Positions 36,942 to 46,093 of a DNA stretch of 64,000 nt are shown here, piece by piece (position 1 is the first letter of the stretch; each line of letters opens with the position of its first letter). Made by a program: the position numbers and the translations under genes. The notes under the pieces are model-generated. The model had not been told where the DNA came from. It was given only the letters and a program-made list of their open reading frames with translations, and did not search any database. Source of the stretch: JARRKU01 sp963675565. Its GTDB lineage: Bacteria > Desulfobacterota > Desulfobacteria > Desulfobacterales > Desulfosarcinaceae. The stretch lies in assembly GCA_963675565.2 (NCBI GenBank), contig CAXXYD010000002.1, positions 1 through 64,000 on the forward strand, given 5' to 3'.

Positions 36942-37605
36942 GTTTGGGTCTCTCCTTGTTGCCGAATTTTTCCCAGAAGACTAGATCCTTAAGGGGGTAT
37001 TTGGGCCGGGGATGTTTACGCTGCTCTTTTGGCCATCCGATGGCGATGTAACAAATCACCTTATACTCGTTCATGCCAGTTGGAATATCGAGGATTTCCT
37101 TGAATTTCGTCGCATCCCGAGTTGCGGCCACCGGTCCATGGACCCAGCAGGCACCCAACCCGAGGGAATGCGCTTCCAGCAGAATGTTCTCCGCCGCCGC
37201 GCACAAATCGTAGGGTACGTCGACTGACCCCACATTCAAATCGCCGATGACAGCAATGATGACCGGCGCCTGCTTGCAAAACTCCGATACTTCGCCGGAG
37301 TACATGAACCGAAGCACTCTGGCCCGTTTGGCCGGATCTTCTATTTTTTCGAACCGTTTCTGCATAATGCCCATACAGTACCAAGCCGTCATCCTCTTTC
37401 CGCTGCCCAGCTTCGAAAGATCGCCAATTTTATCACGCGTTTCCTGATCCCGGATGACGATAAATCGCCAAGGTTGATAGTTTTCACCTGTAGGAGCCCA
37501 CCGGGCGGCTTCTAGGATATTATCGACCATCTCTTCTGGGACCGGGTCGGGCTTGTAGCGTCTGATGCTTTTTCGGCTGGTTAAAACGTCGATGATGTCT
37601 CGCAT
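36934..37605 (-). CDS. Nitroreductase-family flavoprotein
   Basis: This 223-residue protein has the FMN-binding N-terminus TSRKSIRRYKPDPVPEEMVD, then EAARWAPTGENYQPWRFIVI and LLEAHSLGLGACWVHGP. The family includes nitro- and enoate-type reductases, dehalogenases and flavin-dependent dehydrogenases using NAD(P)H. In this catabolic cluster a redox step on the substrate is more likely than nitro reduction. It lies 41 nt after the amidohydrolase gene and overlaps the next gene. Confidence 0.85.
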   Translation of the reverse strand: MRDIIDVLTSRKSIRRYKPDPVPEEMVDNILEAARWAPTGENYQPWRFIVIRDQETRDKIGDLSKLGSGKRMTAWYCMGIMQKRFEKIEDPAKRARVLRFMYSGEVSEFCKQAPVIIAVIGDLNVGSVDVPYDLCAAAENILLEAHSLGLGACWVHGPVAATRDATKFKEILDIPTGMNEYKVICYIAIGWPKEQRKHPRPKYPLKDLVFWEKFGNKERPKHG

Positions 37606-37646
37606 GAATTTCTCTCCTCGCTAAAAATAATTCATTGAAAAAGTTT

Positions 37647-38588
37647 TCACGAATCCAGACGCAATACTTTTTTGGCAGCGCCACCCAGAATCAATTCTAT
37701 TTCCTCGTCGCTGAATTGGATATCCGTCTCACGATGCGTAAAGGCCTGCTTCCATTCCTTCAACGGGCACATGAGATTGGGGTAGAGCGCATCTGTTGCA
37801 AAGAGGATTTTATCCGCTCCTGCAAGATCGGTGATGTCTCTCAACCACTGGTAGAAACGCTGTTTGGGCCATTTTTTGTAAGGCTTTTGCCACAAAGAAA
37901 GATCGACGTACACATTTGGCAGCCAAACCGCCGCGGCGATGGCCTCTTGCCACCAGGCAACGTCTCCACAGTGGGCGAAAATAAAATCAGTTTCCGGAAA
38001 ACGGGCGGCCGCACTGGCAAAATGGCAGGGCCGGGAGCACTCCCAACGAAGTGCCGGTGTCGAGTTGGGGGCCCCGCCGGTATGCACCATAACAGGGATG
38101 TTCCACTCGGCGGCTTTCTCATATATCCAATAGCAGCAGGGGTCATCTGGCATGTAACCAACGCCGGCATGCAATTTGAAGCCTTTCATACCCCATTCGT
38201 GGTAAGCCTGTTCGCAGTGTTTCAAGGCCCCGGGGCGGCGCGGATCGATCGCCATGAAAGCCATTATACGCCCTTCGTGCCGTTTAGCGACATCGGCGTA
38301 AAGTTTGTTCTGATCGAAAGCGTGTATGGGAGCTTCGCCAAACAAAAGACCGTAATCGACAGGAAAAATTACCGTCAGATCGACGCCTGCTCCGTCCATC
38401 TCTGCGATAATATTGTCGGCGGTAGGATCAATCCAAGGACGGATAATTTTATCGGTGAATTCCCGGGGCTCGTAATTGGTATGATGCGTTTTGTTGTACA
38501 TCTGAACAAAACTTTTTTGTGCACCTCGGATGTATTTCCCTTGAACGGTTCCCTTGACGATTAAGTGACGATGAACATCGATAACCAT
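37647..38588 (-). CDS. Amidohydrolase-2 family TIM-barrel enzyme
   Basis: This 313-residue protein carries the metal-binding HxH motif near the N-terminus (DVHRH), further histidines in PVMVHTGG and FIFAHCGD, and a catalytic Asp in FATDALYP. This family includes decarboxylases such as ACMSD and gamma-resorcylate decarboxylase, and lactone or ring hydrolases. The neighbours suggest hydrolysis or decarboxylation of a cyclic acid intermediate. The exact substrate is unknown. Confidence 0.82.
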   Translation of the reverse strand: MVIDVHRHLIVKGTVQGKYIRGAQKSFVQMYNKTHHTNYEPREFTDKIIRPWIDPTADNIIAEMDGAGVDLTVIFPVDYGLLFGEAPIHAFDQNKLYADVAKRHEGRIMAFMAIDPRRPGALKHCEQAYHEWGMKGFKLHAGVGYMPDDPCCYWIYEKAAEWNIPVMVHTGGAPNSTPALRWECSRPCHFASAAARFPETDFIFAHCGDVAWWQEAIAAAVWLPNVYVDLSLWQKPYKKWPKQRFYQWLRDITDLAGADKILFATDALYPNLMCPLKEWKQAFTHRETDIQFSDEEIELILGGAAKKVLRLDS

Positions 38589-38671
38589 ATGTATGCCCCC
38601 TTTGAAAAATTCCGATTATTTACATTTTCCTCAATTGGATCTTACGAATTGCTAAAAAAACAGGGCGAGAC

Positions 38672-39082
38672 TCAAGCATCGTGGCCTTCCACGATGGCGC
38701 GGACGTCTTCGATGATTTCAGTCAGCGGCGTGCCCGGAAAAATGATCTTGCGAACACCCATCTCTTTCAGAGACGGCACCTGATGTTTTAAAATTATGCC
38801 GCCGATAACCACCGGAACATCGGGGCAGCCCGCCGCTTTGAGTTCGTCGATCACGCGGGCAACCTGTGTCATGTGGTCTCCGGAAAGAAAGCTCAAGCCG
38901 ACCAGGGCCACATCTTCCTGCACCACGGCAGCAACGACTTCCTTGATGCTCCGTCGCAATCCGGTGTAGATGACCTCGAAACCTGCGTCGCGCAACGCCC
39001 GGGCGACGACCTTGGCACCCCGGTCATGACCGTCCAGGCCGATCTTTCCAATCAAAATGCGAGTTTTATTTTTCTCATTCAT
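38672..39082 (-). CDS. Methylmalonyl-CoA mutase, cobalamin-binding small subunit
   Basis: This encodes 136 residues starting at MNEKNKTRILIGKIG; the longer open frame reaching into the large-subunit gene is ignored. The B12-binding signature DxHxxG is present in GLDGHDRGAKVV, followed by SFLSGDHM and VVIGG. It would pair with the catalytic large subunit encoded just upstream, as in archaeal mutases and HcmAB enzymes. It ends 84 nt before the amidohydrolase start. Confidence 0.93.
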   Translation of the reverse strand: MNEKNKTRILIGKIGLDGHDRGAKVVARALRDAGFEVIYTGLRRSIKEVVAAVVQEDVALVGLSFLSGDHMTQVARVIDELKAAGCPDVPVVIGGIILKHQVPSLKEMGVRKIIFPGTPLTEIIEDVRAIVEGHDA

Positions 39083-39113
39083 AATTGCTGTTCCGAATCC
39101 GTTGCTATCGAGT

Positions 39114-40784
39114 TTAAATATAAATGGGGGCCTTGTATTCGCCCCACTGACGGCGCAAAAGATTGCAGATTTCGCCAACCGTGGCATAAGCCCTGACGGC
39201 ATTGAGCATGTATGGCATCAGGTTTTCATTGTCATTCACGGCCTGCTCCAATGTGCCCATTGCTCGCTGGTAGTTTTCCGGATCGCGCCGTTTTCTCAGC
39301 GAGGCCAGCTTTTCACACTGAATCGTTTCCACGCTGGCGTCCACTTCGAAAAGCTCCTCGGTAGCCGTTTCGTTCTCTTCTTCCTGCTTGAATGCGTTTA
39401 GCCCGACAATCACTCGCTCGCCGGAATCGACACGTCGTTGAAAAGCCACGCTGGCCTCCTGGATTTCCCGTTGGATATATCCACTTTCGATGGCAGCGAG
39501 CATGCCTCCCAGGTCGTCAATCTTTTGGATGTATCCGGCGGCTTGGGCTTCGATTTCGTTGGTCAGGGATTCCACAAAGAAGGATCCGGCGAGCGGATCG
39601 ATAGTGTTGCAGAGACCGCATTCGTGAGCCAAAACCTGTTGGGTGCGCAAAGCCAAGCGGGCCGAATCTTCCGATGGCAGAGCGAACCCTTCTTCCCAGC
39701 AAGCGGTATGGATGGCCTGATGGCCGCCCAGGATGCCCATGAGAGCATGCATAGCGACACGCACGACATTGTTTATCGGCTGTTGGGCCACCAACGTGGA
39801 TCCGCAGGATCCGCTGAAAATGCGGAAAAGATAACTCTTGGAGTTCTTCGCCTGAAAACGAGTTTTCATAATTTTTGCGAAAAGTCGGCGCGTGGCCCGA
39901 TATTTGGCGATTTCCTCGAAAAGATCCATGTAGCAGCCTAGGCTGTAGGAGAGCCGTGGCGCAAAGGAATCGACATCCAAGCCCCTGGACTGGGCCTGTT
40001 CGATATATGCGATGGCGTCCGCCAGCGTGAATGCCATTTCCTGGATGGCATTGGCCCCGGCCTCGCGGAAATGGTAACCGGCGATATTCAACGTATTCCA
40101 GCGCGGCACATGCGTCATGCAATATTCAACGATATCCAGGACCAGCCGCATACTCTCCTTGGGCGGATAGATGTAAGTACCCCTGGCTATGAATTCCTTA
40201 AGAATATCGTTCTGGGTGGTCCCCATTAGTTTGGAGGCAGCCACCCCCTGTTTCTCGGCGACGGCGATATACATCGCCAGCAATACCGGCGCCGTGGCGT
40301 TTATCGTCATCGAGGTGGAGACTTTGTCCAGCGGTATACCCTCGAAGATAATCTCCATGTCCTCCAGAGAATCCACCGCGACCCCGACCCGGCCGACAGC
40401 CCCTTCGCTATGGGTGTCATCGGAATCGTACCCGAGTTGCGTTGGCAGGTCGAAGGCCATGGACAGCCCAATCATGCCTTGCTCTAAAAGGTATCGGAAG
40501 CGGCGATTAGTGTCCTTTGCCGTGCCGAAGCCCGCATATTGCCGCATCGTCCAATGCCGGCCGCGATACATGGTCGGATAGACACCACGTGTATAGGGAA
40601 ATTCTCCAGGAAAGCCCAGGTCGCTTCCGTAATTGCACCCTTCCATATCCAAAGGTGTATAGAGTCTTTTTACGGGGATGCCGCTTTCAGTTTTGAATTC
40701 GGAATGTCTTTCTGGGGATCGATCCAGCACCGGCTGAAGGGTTTTGGCCTCCCAGTCATCGAATTGTTTTCTTACCGTTTCCAT
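39114..40784 (-). CDS. Methylmalonyl-CoA mutase, catalytic large subunit
   Basis: This 556-residue TIM-barrel subunit lacks its own B12 domain. Specificity residues can be read: Tyr83 in MRQYAGFG and Arg201 in KEFIARGTYIYPP match Tyr89 and Arg207 of the Propionibacterium enzyme, which hold the substrate carboxylate. Isobutyryl-CoA mutase has Phe and Gln there, and 2-hydroxyisobutyryl-CoA mutase has Ile at the first position. The substrate is therefore (R)-methylmalonyl-CoA, interconverted with succinyl-CoA. It is the first gene of the minus-strand operon, about 100 nt from an ATTTAATTAAAT palindrome. Confidence 0.93.
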   Translation of the reverse strand: METVRKQFDDWEAKTLQPVLDRSPERHSEFKTESGIPVKRLYTPLDMEGCNYGSDLGFPGEFPYTRGVYPTMYRGRHWTMRQYAGFGTAKDTNRRFRYLLEQGMIGLSMAFDLPTQLGYDSDDTHSEGAVGRVGVAVDSLEDMEIIFEGIPLDKVSTSMTINATAPVLLAMYIAVAEKQGVAASKLMGTTQNDILKEFIARGTYIYPPKESMRLVLDIVEYCMTHVPRWNTLNIAGYHFREAGANAIQEMAFTLADAIAYIEQAQSRGLDVDSFAPRLSYSLGCYMDLFEEIAKYRATRRLFAKIMKTRFQAKNSKSYLFRIFSGSCGSTLVAQQPINNVVRVAMHALMGILGGHQAIHTACWEEGFALPSEDSARLALRTQQVLAHECGLCNTIDPLAGSFFVESLTNEIEAQAAGYIQKIDDLGGMLAAIESGYIQREIQEASVAFQRRVDSGERVIVGLNAFKQEEENETATEELFEVDASVETIQCEKLASLRKRRDPENYQRAMGTLEQAVNDNENLMPYMLNAVRAYATVGEICNLLRRQWGEYKAPIYI

Positions 40785-40885
40785 ATATTAAGCAACTCCT
40801 GAAATGGGCCTGTTTCTTGGGTGCGGCGCATTCGCGGATTGTACGCTCGACTATGCAAATGGCGCCATGCCATTTTTAATTTTAT

Positions 40886-40897
40886 ATTTAATTAAAT
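40886..40897. promoter_or_regulatory. ATTTAATTAAAT operator, mutase operon
   Basis: This perfect 12-bp palindrome lies 102-113 nt upstream of the mutase start codon, within ATATTTAATTAAATTAA. It is shared with the gntR and epimerase upstream regions. Confidence 0.6.
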
Positions 40898-41049
40898 TAA
40901 ATCTATTCCGGTGTCAAGGATTTTTTTAACTTTTAAATAAATGCCTAATTGATGTTAATACAATATGTTAAGAAATATCTTAAGCATAAAAAGTCTATCG
41001 CAGAGAACATATTTTAAACAATCCTCGTCTTAATCAGACTATTTAATAA

Positions 41050-41620
41050 AATATTAGATTATCGTAAAAATAGCGGTGAAGATTATCTGATGCGTATGCT
41101 CTATACCGTAACAAAAACCAATAACACCAATAGGACCAGTGCATTGGTTGCTGAAATCCATCCAAAGCGCACGACCAGGCCGCCAAAAAGAACCGGCCCG
41201 ATGGAAAGATCCAGATTTTGTCCAATGACGATGATCGCCGTGCCGACTAACGAAAATCCGGAACGACATCGACGACAAGCGAAAACTCCGCCATGGGAAC
41301 CCCGCCGACAATAGGTCCGAAGAAGCCGTCTATTTTAAAAGCAAGGACAGATCAGACAATAATAGAAGAACCAGTATTATCCAGGGAAAAAGAACCACCA
41401 CTGCCAACAGGCCAGTCGCGAACCAACAGACCGCCGCGATAAGTTTCCGATCATGGCCGGAGAAAGCTTGAACACGATCATGCTTCCGATGGGGCTCCAG
41501 GTTGTCCAGATCCCCATGGGCCAACCGCGACGATCTTCGGGGAACCGGAATGAAATGATCGCCGTCATGGCTACGGCAAAAACGATCCAGGCGTGAATGA
41601 CGGTTCTTTTGTTCATGTAG
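41050..41620 (-). pseudogene. Second MFS transporter remnant
   Basis: Pieces on the minus strand read IHAWIVFAVAMTAIISF, RRGWPMGIWTTWSPIGSMIV and, in another frame, ATGLLAVVVLFPWIILVLLL. This is a membrane-carrier pattern (RRGWxMGIW is common in MFS proteins) broken by several frameshifts. It sits between the two divergent operons. It may be a displaced half of the carrier whose remains lie at 35.5-36.3 kb. Confidence 0.55.
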
Positions 41621-41847
41621 GTTTGCCTATCCTCCCGCACCGCTTTCAATAAATTGGTTCAAGCTGAAAAAAACGCATTAGGTGATATTATTTTGAATTT
41701 TATTGTAAAATTCAAATAGCATCCAACTATGTTCAACGCCAAGCCAGGTAGACCATACTGTTTGAAATTTGGGCAGATAAAAATTTTATTTCATGCCGTT
41801 AAAAATCATTGACAACCGGAACCATAGATAATAACAGAAAAGGGCAT

Positions 41848-41859
41848 ATTTAATTAAAT
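41848..41859. promoter_or_regulatory. ATTTAATTAAAT operator, epimerase operon
   Basis: This perfect 12-bp palindrome, extended to ATATTTAATTAAATAT, lies 39-50 nt upstream of the epimerase start codon, where it could overlap the promoter. Confidence 0.65.
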
Positions 41860-41897
41860 ATAAAATTATTTTCATCCATAAAAAAGAACTGAACGCA

Positions 41898-42299
41898 ATG
41901 ATCAAACGTATTCATCACATCGGCATTGCCGTGGAGGACTTGGACATAGCCAGCAGCTTTTTCGAAAAGCATTTTTCGCTGAACCCAAAATCGCGCGAAT
42001 CGTTCGGGGAGCTTGCCTTCACATTCGTTCCACTGAGGGGTACGTCCCTTGAATTGCTCCAATCGACTTCCGACAACGGCGTGATTTCGAAGTTTATTCA
42101 AAAGCGCGGCCAAGGTATTCATCATATCACCTTTGAAGTCGACGATATTCAAGCGGAATTGGATCGACTCAAGAAAAACGGTATCACCTTGATCAACGAA
42201 AAACCCTATCGCAATGCCCATGACGAACTGGTCGCTTTCATCCATCCCAAAAGCACCTACGGCATTCTTATAGAGCTGCTTCAGTCGGCGGACCGATAA
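41898..42299 (+). CDS. Methylmalonyl-CoA epimerase
   Basis: This 133-residue VOC-fold protein has metal-ligand positions visible in IHHIGIAVED, LELLQ, GIHHITFEVDD and GILIELLQ. It interconverts (S)- and (R)-methylmalonyl-CoA, feeding the mutase encoded divergently. It is the first gene of the plus-strand operon; the carboxyltransferase gene follows within 100 nt. Confidence 0.92.
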   Translation: MIKRIHHIGIAVEDLDIASSFFEKHFSLNPKSRESFGELAFTFVPLRGTSLELLQSTSDNGVISKFIQKRGQGIHHITFEVDDIQAELDRLKKNGITLINEKPYRNAHDELVAFIHPKSTYGILIELLQSADR

Positions 42300-42392
42300 A
42301 TGACCCGGCGCGAAGGATCGCCTCCCCCTTTTTGGCCCTTTTTGGCAAAGATGAGGAGAATCCTAACTTTCCAATCTTTGGAGAACAAACCA

Positions 42393-43958
42393 ATGACGTC
42401 ACAAAAAAAATGGGATAGCGAACTGGCAAAGCTGGCGGTCAAGGAGAAAGAAGCGTTGCAAGGAGGCGGAGAAGCCCGTTTGGAGAAATTACGCCAGAAG
42501 GGCATGATGACCGCCAGGGAGAAAGTGGACCACCTCTTGGACCCATCGAGTTTCGTGGAACTCAACATGCTTGCAGAGCACCAGTGCCACGATTTCGGCA
42601 TGGATCGCAAAAAATTCCTTGGCGACGGCGTTGTGACGGGCCATGGAAAAATCAATGGCCGCAAGGTCTACATTTTCTCTGAGGACAGTACGGTGCTGGG
42701 CGGCTCCACCGGCAGGACTCACGGTGCCAAGATCCATTATGTCCTGCGGCTGTCCAGAGAGCATATGGTGCCGGCGATTTGTCTTTACGCTTCGGCCGGG
42801 GCACGCATCCAGGAGGGCATGGACAATGTCTTCGGCGTAACCGGCATGTTCTATCAAAACAGCTTGAATTCGGGTATCGTTCCGCAAATTGCAGCCATCA
42901 TGGGCGCATGTACCGGGGGCGCCGCGTATTCCGCGGCGCTCTGTGATTTTATTTTCCAGGTGAAGAAGACCTCGCATATGTTCATCACCGGTCCCGCGGT
43001 GCTCAAAGAGGTTACCGGCGAGGACGTTTCTTTTGAAGATCTGGGCGGCGCCAAGGTGCATGCAGCCTCATCCGGCGTGGTCCACCGCACGGCCGTCAAC
43101 GATCGGCACTGCCTGGACCAGATCAAGGAGCTTTTCGCCTATCTACCCCAGAACAATCAGGACAAACCAACGAGAAAACATTTCACCGATCCTGCGGATC
43201 GCCAGACACCGGAACTGACCACCATCGTTCCCATCGAGATGAACAAAACCTATGATATAAAAAAGGTTATCACGGTGATAGTGGATGACGGTATTTTTTA
43301 TGAAATCCAGCCCAAATACGCGCCAAATATTGTCATCGGGTTTGTTCGATTCGCCGGATACACCACGGGTATCGTGGCAAACAATCCGTGGTGCATAGGC
43401 GGCTGCCTGGATATCAATGCTTCGGACAAGGCAGCCCGTTTTATCCGCACATGCGACGCTTTCAATATTCCGCTGGTCACCCTGGTCGACGTGCCGGGAT
43501 TTCTGCCGGGCAAGGATCAGGAATTCAACGGAATCATTCGCCACGGCGCCAAAATGCTTTATGCCTGGACGGAAGCCACTGTCCCCAAAATATCAGTAAT
43601 TATTCGAAAAATGTATGGCGGATCGATCCCGGCCATGGGCGTTCATGAAATCGGCTTCGATCAGGTATTCGCATGGCCGTCGGCGGAAATGCAGATGGTC
43701 GGTGCCGTTCCCGCAGTCAAAATCCTCTACCGGCGGGAACTCGAAAAGGCGTCCGACCCAAAGGCAGTCTTTGACGAGAAAATAAAGGCATACCAGGAGA
43801 CGTATCTAACCCCATATCATTCCGCATCCCGATCAGTGGTCGATGCTGTCATTCACCCAAAGGACACCCGTAAACGTGTGATCTCAGCATTGGACATGCT
43901 GGCCGGCAAGGCCTCGCCTCCACGGCCGTATCGCAAACACGGAAACATTCCCCTGTAG
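42393..43958 (+). CDS. Acyl-CoA carboxyltransferase (propionyl-CoA carboxylase beta type)
   Basis: This encodes 521 residues starting at MTSQKKWDSELAKLAV, with GGAG upstream; the open frame begins 31 codons earlier. The family motifs include EDSTVLGGSTGRTHGAKI, ASAGARIQEGMDN, FITGPAVLKEVTGEDVSFED and LVDVPGFLPGKDQEFNGIIR. It transfers CO2 between carboxybiotin and propionyl-CoA/methylmalonyl-CoA. No biotin carboxylase or biotin carrier gene is in the window. It may serve a transcarboxylase or membrane decarboxylase, or partner subunits encoded elsewhere. Confidence 0.92.
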   Translation: MTSQKKWDSELAKLAVKEKEALQGGGEARLEKLRQKGMMTAREKVDHLLDPSSFVELNMLAEHQCHDFGMDRKKFLGDGVVTGHGKINGRKVYIFSEDSTVLGGSTGRTHGAKIHYVLRLSREHMVPAICLYASAGARIQEGMDNVFGVTGMFYQNSLNSGIVPQIAAIMGACTGGAAYSAALCDFIFQVKKTSHMFITGPAVLKEVTGEDVSFEDLGGAKVHAASSGVVHRTAVNDRHCLDQIKELFAYLPQNNQDKPTRKHFTDPADRQTPELTTIVPIEMNKTYDIKKVITVIVDDGIFYEIQPKYAPNIVIGFVRFAGYTTGIVANNPWCIGGCLDINASDKAARFIRTCDAFNIPLVTLVDVPGFLPGKDQEFNGIIRHGAKMLYAWTEATVPKISVIIRKMYGGSIPAMGVHEIGFDQVFAWPSAEMQMVGAVPAVKILYRRELEKASDPKAVFDEKIKAYQETYLTPYHSASRSVVDAVIHPKDTRKRVISALDMLAGKASPPRPYRKHGNIPL

Positions 43959-43992
43959 GATCAATAGCAACCTTTACTGGAGGAAATAGAAT

Positions 43993-45201
43993 ATGTACAA
44001 GAACATCGTCATCGTCAACGCCGTACGCACGCCTTTCGGGCGGTATTGTGGTTCGCTTAAAGCGTTTGATTATTTTGATCTGGGCGCCATACCGATGAAA
44101 GCGGTTTTGGACCGGGTCAATGTGCCCGGAGACGAGGTGGATGAAGTGTATTGGGGGGTGGGTGACACGAGCGTATGCAAAGATGTCTATACACCGGTTG
44201 CAGCTCGCCAGACGCTCATTAAAGCGGGGTTACCTCCCGAAACGCCCTCTTTGTCGCTGGACAAGGCTTGCGTATCGGCGATGTCGGCGGTGCAGTTGGG
44301 ATGTCGCGCCATGATGGCTGGTGAAATTTCCTGTGCCATTGGCGGCGGGGCAACCTCATTCAGCCAGGAACCCCTGGTCGTTCGCGGGATGCGGTGGAAG
44401 GGGTTCAGAATTGGCGATGTAAAAATGGAAGACCCCCTCTTTGCGCTTGGATACAAGGATTTTAATCCTGTATCTGTGGATACGGACAATTTGGCCAAGG
44501 AATATGGCGTTACCCGCCAGGAAATGGACGAGTGGGCGCTTCGCAGCCACAAGAATTATGGTGCCGCCTGGGAGGCCGGCAAATTTGAAGAGGAGATGTT
44601 GCCCGTTGAGATTGTCGAACCGAAAAAAGAGCCCGTTTTTCTAAAGATCGACGAGCAATACCGCAAAAACGCAAGCCTCGAGTCCCTTGGCAAGCTGAAA
44701 GGCGTTTATGGGTGCGAAGGGATTACGGCCGGCAACTCTCCCGGACTTAACGACGGTGCCGCGGCCATCCTTTTCATGACTCGCGAGAAGGCAGAAGCTC
44801 TCGAACTGGAGCCCCTGGCGGAAATTGTCGCCATGACGTCCATTGCCCGGCCAGCGGACCGTATGGGTGAAGCCCCGGCCTATGCAGCAGCCAAAGCGCT
44901 CGATCAGGCGAACTTGACCATAGATGACATCTCCGTTCTGGAAATCAATGAAGCCTTCGCCGCCGTTCCGTTGATCAGCATGTTGAAGCTGTCCGGCAAT
45001 GATCGCGCCAAAACCGCGAAGCTGCATAAGAGGACCAATATCAACGGGAGCGCCGTTGCTATCGGCCATCCGAATACGGCCAGTGGAGCGCGAATCATGA
45101 TGAATCTGGTCTACGAATTGCGCCGGCGTGGCGGTGGACTCGCTCTCGGCGGAATTTGCGGCGGCCTGGCGCAAGCTGATGCATGCATCGTCAAGGTATA
45201 G
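43993..45201 (+). CDS. Thiolase (acetyl-CoA C-acyltransferase)
   Basis: This 402-residue protein has nucleophile Cys93 in LDKACVSAMSAV, the NEAFA loop (ISVLEINEAFAAVPL), the catalytic His in GHPNTASGAR and the second Cys near 389 in GGICGGLAQADA. It cleaves 3-oxoacyl-CoA with CoA at the end of beta-oxidation. The usual GHPLGxSG motif is altered to GHPNTASG, which may reflect a different substrate. A GGAGG site precedes the start. Confidence 0.93.
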   Translation: MYKNIVIVNAVRTPFGRYCGSLKAFDYFDLGAIPMKAVLDRVNVPGDEVDEVYWGVGDTSVCKDVYTPVAARQTLIKAGLPPETPSLSLDKACVSAMSAVQLGCRAMMAGEISCAIGGGATSFSQEPLVVRGMRWKGFRIGDVKMEDPLFALGYKDFNPVSVDTDNLAKEYGVTRQEMDEWALRSHKNYGAAWEAGKFEEEMLPVEIVEPKKEPVFLKIDEQYRKNASLESLGKLKGVYGCEGITAGNSPGLNDGAAAILFMTREKAEALELEPLAEIVAMTSIARPADRMGEAPAYAAAKALDQANLTIDDISVLEINEAFAAVPLISMLKLSGNDRAKTAKLHKRTNINGSAVAIGHPNTASGARIMMNLVYELRRRGGGLALGGICGGLAQADACIVKV

Positions 45202-45244
45202 TTTCGCCGTCGGAAAAAGCCACGCTTTGACAATGGAGAAATTC

Positions 45245-46024
45245 ATGGAACCGAAGTACATCAAAAAAGAGATCGACGAAGGTACGGCATGGATTCGTTT
45301 CGATCGGCCGGAAAAGCTCAACGCCGTCAACACAGAGGTTTTGCAGGAACTGGAGACAGCGCTGATTGCCTGCGAAAATGACGAGCAGGTCCGGGTTGTG
45401 GTGTTGACCGGAAACGAAAAAGCCTTCGTGGCTGGCGCCGATGTCGGCGCCATGGCCAACCTGAGCATCGCCGGCGCCTATAGGCTGACGGACCTGACCC
45501 ATCGGGTTCAGGAACGGCTGGCCGATTTTCCCCGCCCCACAATTGCAGCCATTTCCGGAATTGCATTTGGCGCCGGTTGCGAAATCGCCCTTTGTTGCGA
45601 TTTCCGCGTGGCGGCGGAAAATGCGATTTTAGGGCTGCCCGAAATTACGCTCGGAATCATACCGGGAGGCGGAGGGACGCAACGTCTGTCACGGCTCATC
45701 AACCCCAGTCGGGCTGCGCGTATGATTTTTCTGGGAGAGCGTGTCAAGGCATCCGAGGCACTGAGCATCGGCCTGGTGGATGAGGTCGTCGAAGTGCAAA
45801 CGCTTGCCGACGGAGCCGGAACCCTGGCGCACCGGCTGGCCGACATGTCGGCTATGGCTGTACGCGCCGCCAAAACGGCCATGCGCAAAGGACTGAACGT
45901 ATCCTTAAAGGACGGTCTGCAAATCGAGCAGGATCTGTTTTGTATGCTTTTCGGTACTGCCGATCAGAAAGAGGGCATGGCGGCTTTTCTGGAAAAGCGC
46001 AAACCCACCTTTTCCGGCCGCTAA
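45245..46024 (+). CDS. Enoyl-CoA hydratase/isomerase family protein
   Basis: This encodes 259 residues starting at MEPKYIKKEIDE, with GGAG 6 nt upstream; the frame is open back into the thiolase gene. The oxyanion-hole region is AFVAGADVGAM, and both catalytic glutamates are present (GAGCEIAL and LPEITLGIIPGGGG). It hydrates 2-enoyl-CoA to 3-hydroxyacyl-CoA. It starts 43 nt after the thiolase stop. Confidence 0.92.
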   Translation: MEPKYIKKEIDEGTAWIRFDRPEKLNAVNTEVLQELETALIACENDEQVRVVVLTGNEKAFVAGADVGAMANLSIAGAYRLTDLTHRVQERLADFPRPTIAAISGIAFGAGCEIALCCDFRVAAENAILGLPEITLGIIPGGGGTQRLSRLINPSRAARMIFLGERVKASEALSIGLVDEVVEVQTLADGAGTLAHRLADMSAMAVRAAKTAMRKGLNVSLKDGLQIEQDLFCMLFGTADQKEGMAAFLEKRKPTFSGR

Positions 46025-46093
46025 GACGGATCACCCGGCAAACGCAAAGGGGCATGGCAATTTCGTTCACAAATCCAGACAAACGAGGTCATC

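Noticed and set aside
39114..40784. Isobutyryl-CoA or 2-hydroxyisobutyryl-CoA mutase instead of methylmalonyl-CoA mutase
   Set aside because: Tyr83 and Arg201 match the methylmalonyl-CoA mutase carboxylate-binding pair rather than Phe/Gln or Ile variants.
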